DNA from: Geothermovivens sp964644845
GTDB taxonomy: Bacteria; Zhuqueibacterota; Zhuqueibacteria; Oleimicrobiales; Geothermoviventaceae
Assembly (NCBI GenBank): GCA_964644845.1
Contig: CAZXXS010000044.1
Location: forward strand, 1 to 24,256
Direction of reading: 5' to 3'
DNA length: 24,256 bases
The position numbers were made by a program, and so were the translations under genes. The notes under the pieces are model-generated. The model searched no databases. It saw nothing but the letters and a program-made list of their open reading frames with translations, and was not told the DNA's origin. This document shows positions 22,731 to 24,256 of this stretch, piece after piece (within the stretch, counting starts at the first letter, position 1; the number at the start of each line of letters is the position of its first letter).

Positions 22731-23757
22731 CGGCCCGATCCTGCGGTCTTTGTTCCAGAAGTTCAAAAAGCTCCAACAGAGTCGGATCTTCTTGAAGCCG
22801 CTGTAACGAGCGCACCGTTTGACGAAACTGCCGCGCGCTTGTGAAACGGAGCTCCAGACTTAGCTCAGGTGTTTCGAAAGAAGGGCTGTGCTCCAGACGC
22901 GAGCGCGGAGGCAGCCGAAGGCGCCGCCTGAGCGCGTCGAAGCGCGATTCCGCCGCAGAGAGCCGGGGGTAACGCCTCTCCTTCAGCTGCCGGAAGAACC
23001 GTTCTGTTTTTTGCGAAGAGGTCAGTTTTGAATCGGCAAGAACACGCGAGAAAACTGGCTCGTGGAGAAGTTCGGTGAGGCTTTTCTCCTCGCGTCTGGC
23101 CACGTCGGTGCCAAGGCGAACCAGTTCGCGAAACCTGCTGAAGCTCAGGTGAAGAGCGTGGACTACGCGGAGGATTGCCTGCCGTTCGTTCGTCGTCAAC
23201 TGGAGCAAAGCTTCGATGGTTTCGTCCGGCAGCCGGTTTTGCGCCGCAAGTTCCAGGAAGCCGACCTCCAATTCAAGAAGGGTTAGCAAGCGACTCAGTT
23301 GCTCCTCCGTTGTAGGCCCACCGATCGACACCGAGAATGCCAGAAGCTGGTTCAGCTCCGTGAGGCCAAGTTGCTTGAGCCGACTGAGAAGCAAAGCCTG
23401 CTCAACGCGGTTCAGGCGCCGGTGCCCCGCGTTTTCGAGACCCGCCCAGCGGAGGAGATCGATCTTGCTCAAGTCGGTCGCGGTGAGGCTTCGAACAGGT
23501 ACGGCGGTAAGCCCCGCCTCTGTGGCTGCCCAAAAGCGGCGGAAACCGCTTACGATTCGGTGGCGAGCTGGTCCCGTTGGTTGGACCACCAGGGGTTGAA
23601 CCACGCCAGCTACAGCGACGGACTCCACAAGCTCCTGCGGCGGCCTTTCGGGAAAACTGTGAAGGAAAACGCGGTCCTCGGCGTCGATTTCCGTCAGCCG
23701 CACAACACGCACCGTTTCGCCCAGGGGCACTTGCAGCATCCAGATTTTCTCCGTCAC
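22714..23757 (-). CDS. ParB-like N-terminal domain protein, partner of the SPL gene
   Basis: A 347-residue protein. Residues 15-100 form a ParB/Spo0J/Sulfiredoxin-type domain: LTEIDAEDRVFLHSFP, PPQELVESVAVAGVVQPLVVQPTG, then RHRIVSGFRRFWAATEAGLTAVPV, where SGFRRxWA stands for the ParB GERRxRA box. A helical central part (110-215) contains RVEQALLLSRLKQLGL and could carry a KorB-like helix-turn-helix. The C-terminal third is rich in Arg, Glu and Leu. It lacks a neighbouring parA and is too far from canonical ParB to assign chromosome partitioning. The start is GTG at 23755-23757; ATG at 23737-23739, with GGAG nine bases upstream, is equally good. Its end overlaps the SPL gene. A role with the SPL protein is inferred. 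Confidence 0.78.
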   Translation of the reverse strand: MTEKIWMLQVPLGETVRVVRLTEIDAEDRVFLHSFPERPPQELVESVAVAGVVQPLVVQPTGPARHRIVSGFRRFWAATEAGLTAVPVRSLTATDLSKIDLLRWAGLENAGHRRLNRVEQALLLSRLKQLGLTELNQLLAFSVSIGGPTTEEQLSRLLTLLELEVGFLELAAQNRLPDETIEALLQLTTNERQAILRVVHALHLSFSRFRELVRLGTDVARREEKSLTELLHEPVFSRVLADSKLTSSQKTERFFRQLKERRYPRLSAAESRFDALRRRLRLPPRSRLEHSPSFETPELSLELRFTSARQFRQTVRSLQRLQEDPTLLELFELLEQRPQDRADDGKS

Positions 23758-24256
23758 TTGGTCAAAACCGTTGCCTGTCGCGATCCTTTCGGTCCGGGCC
23801 CGACAGGAGCAAGCCCGTGTGCGGGAAACCAGCCCTTCCGTTGCTTACCCCGTTCTTCTCCCCGTAACGTTTCACCTGCTAACGCCAGATCTGCTCCCGC
23901 AAACAGCAACGTCACGTAGCGAGTGACGCTTTCCTCGCCGGTCTCCGTCTCAGGTGCAACGTGGTTTCCCACGTCACTTTCTCACAGAAGCTCAACGCTT
24001 CGGGATGCCTCGCGGTTTCTGACAAAGCGCAGCGTTGCAAACCAGACCGAAGACACGGAAGAGCCGTGGCAGATCGGAGGATGCTGTCTCGGACGTCCGG
24101 ACGAAGCACGTGGGCATCCGGCTCGCCGTCGAAGTTGGCAGGGCCACGCTGGGCCCGGAAGTCACAGACGTGGCCTGGCGCCAACGGCTGTGCGCGTGAA
24201 CAGGGACAAACCGAACAAATCGGGAATTCGCGCTTTCTGCAGGCCTTCGTGTGTTT
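23758..24256. other. Hairpin-rich region upstream of the ParB-like gene
   Basis: No convincing gene in about 500 bp. On the minus strand, leading to the ParB-like start, several stem-loops occur. ACGTGG-GAAA-CCACGT is at 23959-23974 (GNRA tetraloop). CGTCAC/GTGACG is at 23910-23928 (7-nt loop). CCCG/CGGG is at 23814-23825. CCTGTCG/CGACAGG is at 23774-23807, whose upper part GACC-GAAA-GGATC is again closed by GAAA. The last lies 16 bp before the GTG start. These could form a structured 5' leader or a small RNA. No named riboswitch or RNA family is recognised. Confidence 0.5.

Noticed and set aside
23774..23974. RNase P RNA, because a GAGGAAAG is present on the minus strand among hairpins
   Set aside because: The conserved continuation (GTCCGGGCT type) and the other conserved regions of RNase P RNA are missing, and the length does not fit.
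23758..24184. Short minus-strand frames (72 and 90 codons) upstream of the ParB-like gene
   Set aside because: No ribosome binding site or recognised motif; the area is better explained by non-coding structure.

Overview
This window looks like chromosomal DNA from a moderately GC-rich bacterium. It has Shine-Dalgarno-led genes, frequent TTG and GTG starts, and E. coli-like -35/-10 boxes. Two lipobox signal peptides, a LapA-type membrane protein and a SlyD-like FKBP point to a free-living, probably Gram-negative organism. The phylum cannot be fixed by eye. The mix (OPT transporter, M29 and M55 peptidases, fused FakA-FakB-like protein, DUF1684, SPL-family radical SAM with a ParB-like partner) would suit a deep-branching FCB/Calditrichota/KSB1-type or deltaproteobacterial genome, but that is a guess. 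No rRNA, tRNA, transposase, phage gene or CRISPR array was recognised.

Layout. The left edge holds the last codons of a Fis-type helix-turn-helix protein, then about 970 bp without a convincing gene. Next come an N-acylglucosamine 2-epimerase family gene (+), a convergent SlyD-like FKBP isomerase (-) with a clear terminator between them, and a Na+/Ca2+ antiporter (+). A tight four-gene minus-strand operon follows (unknown 78-aa protein, TlpA-like lipoprotein, DUF1858 redox-disulfide protein, OsmC), ending in a strong terminator. After an 800-bp gap there is a two-gene, translationally coupled minus-strand operon with its own good promoter: a 57-aa very basic protein and a TIR-like/nucleoside-deoxyribosyltransferase-like Rossmannoid protein. 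The middle is a minus-strand block: ClC channel with CBS and TrkA-C domains, M55 D-aminopeptidase, M29 aminopeptidase, FAH-family hydrolase, an orphan PqqD-like protein and an OPT oligopeptide transporter.

From 16 kb the plus strand carries a FakA-FakB (DAK2-DegV) fusion, a LapA-like protein, a doubtful 103-aa ORF, a UPF0158 protein, a DUF1684 probable lipoprotein and a sirtuin. The right end has a minus-strand pair: a ParB-like protein and an SPL-family radical SAM protein lacking the hydrogen-donor cysteine. About 500 bp of hairpin-rich DNA lies upstream of the pair.

How it fits together. Two themes stand out. One is peptide uptake and degradation (OPT transporter plus M29 and M55 peptidases). 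The other is thiol/redox handling (TlpA, DUF1858, OsmC). The best candidates for something undescribed are the small-basic-protein/TIR-like pair, the ParB-like/SPL pair with its structured upstream DNA, and the four-gene thiol operon with its unknown first gene.
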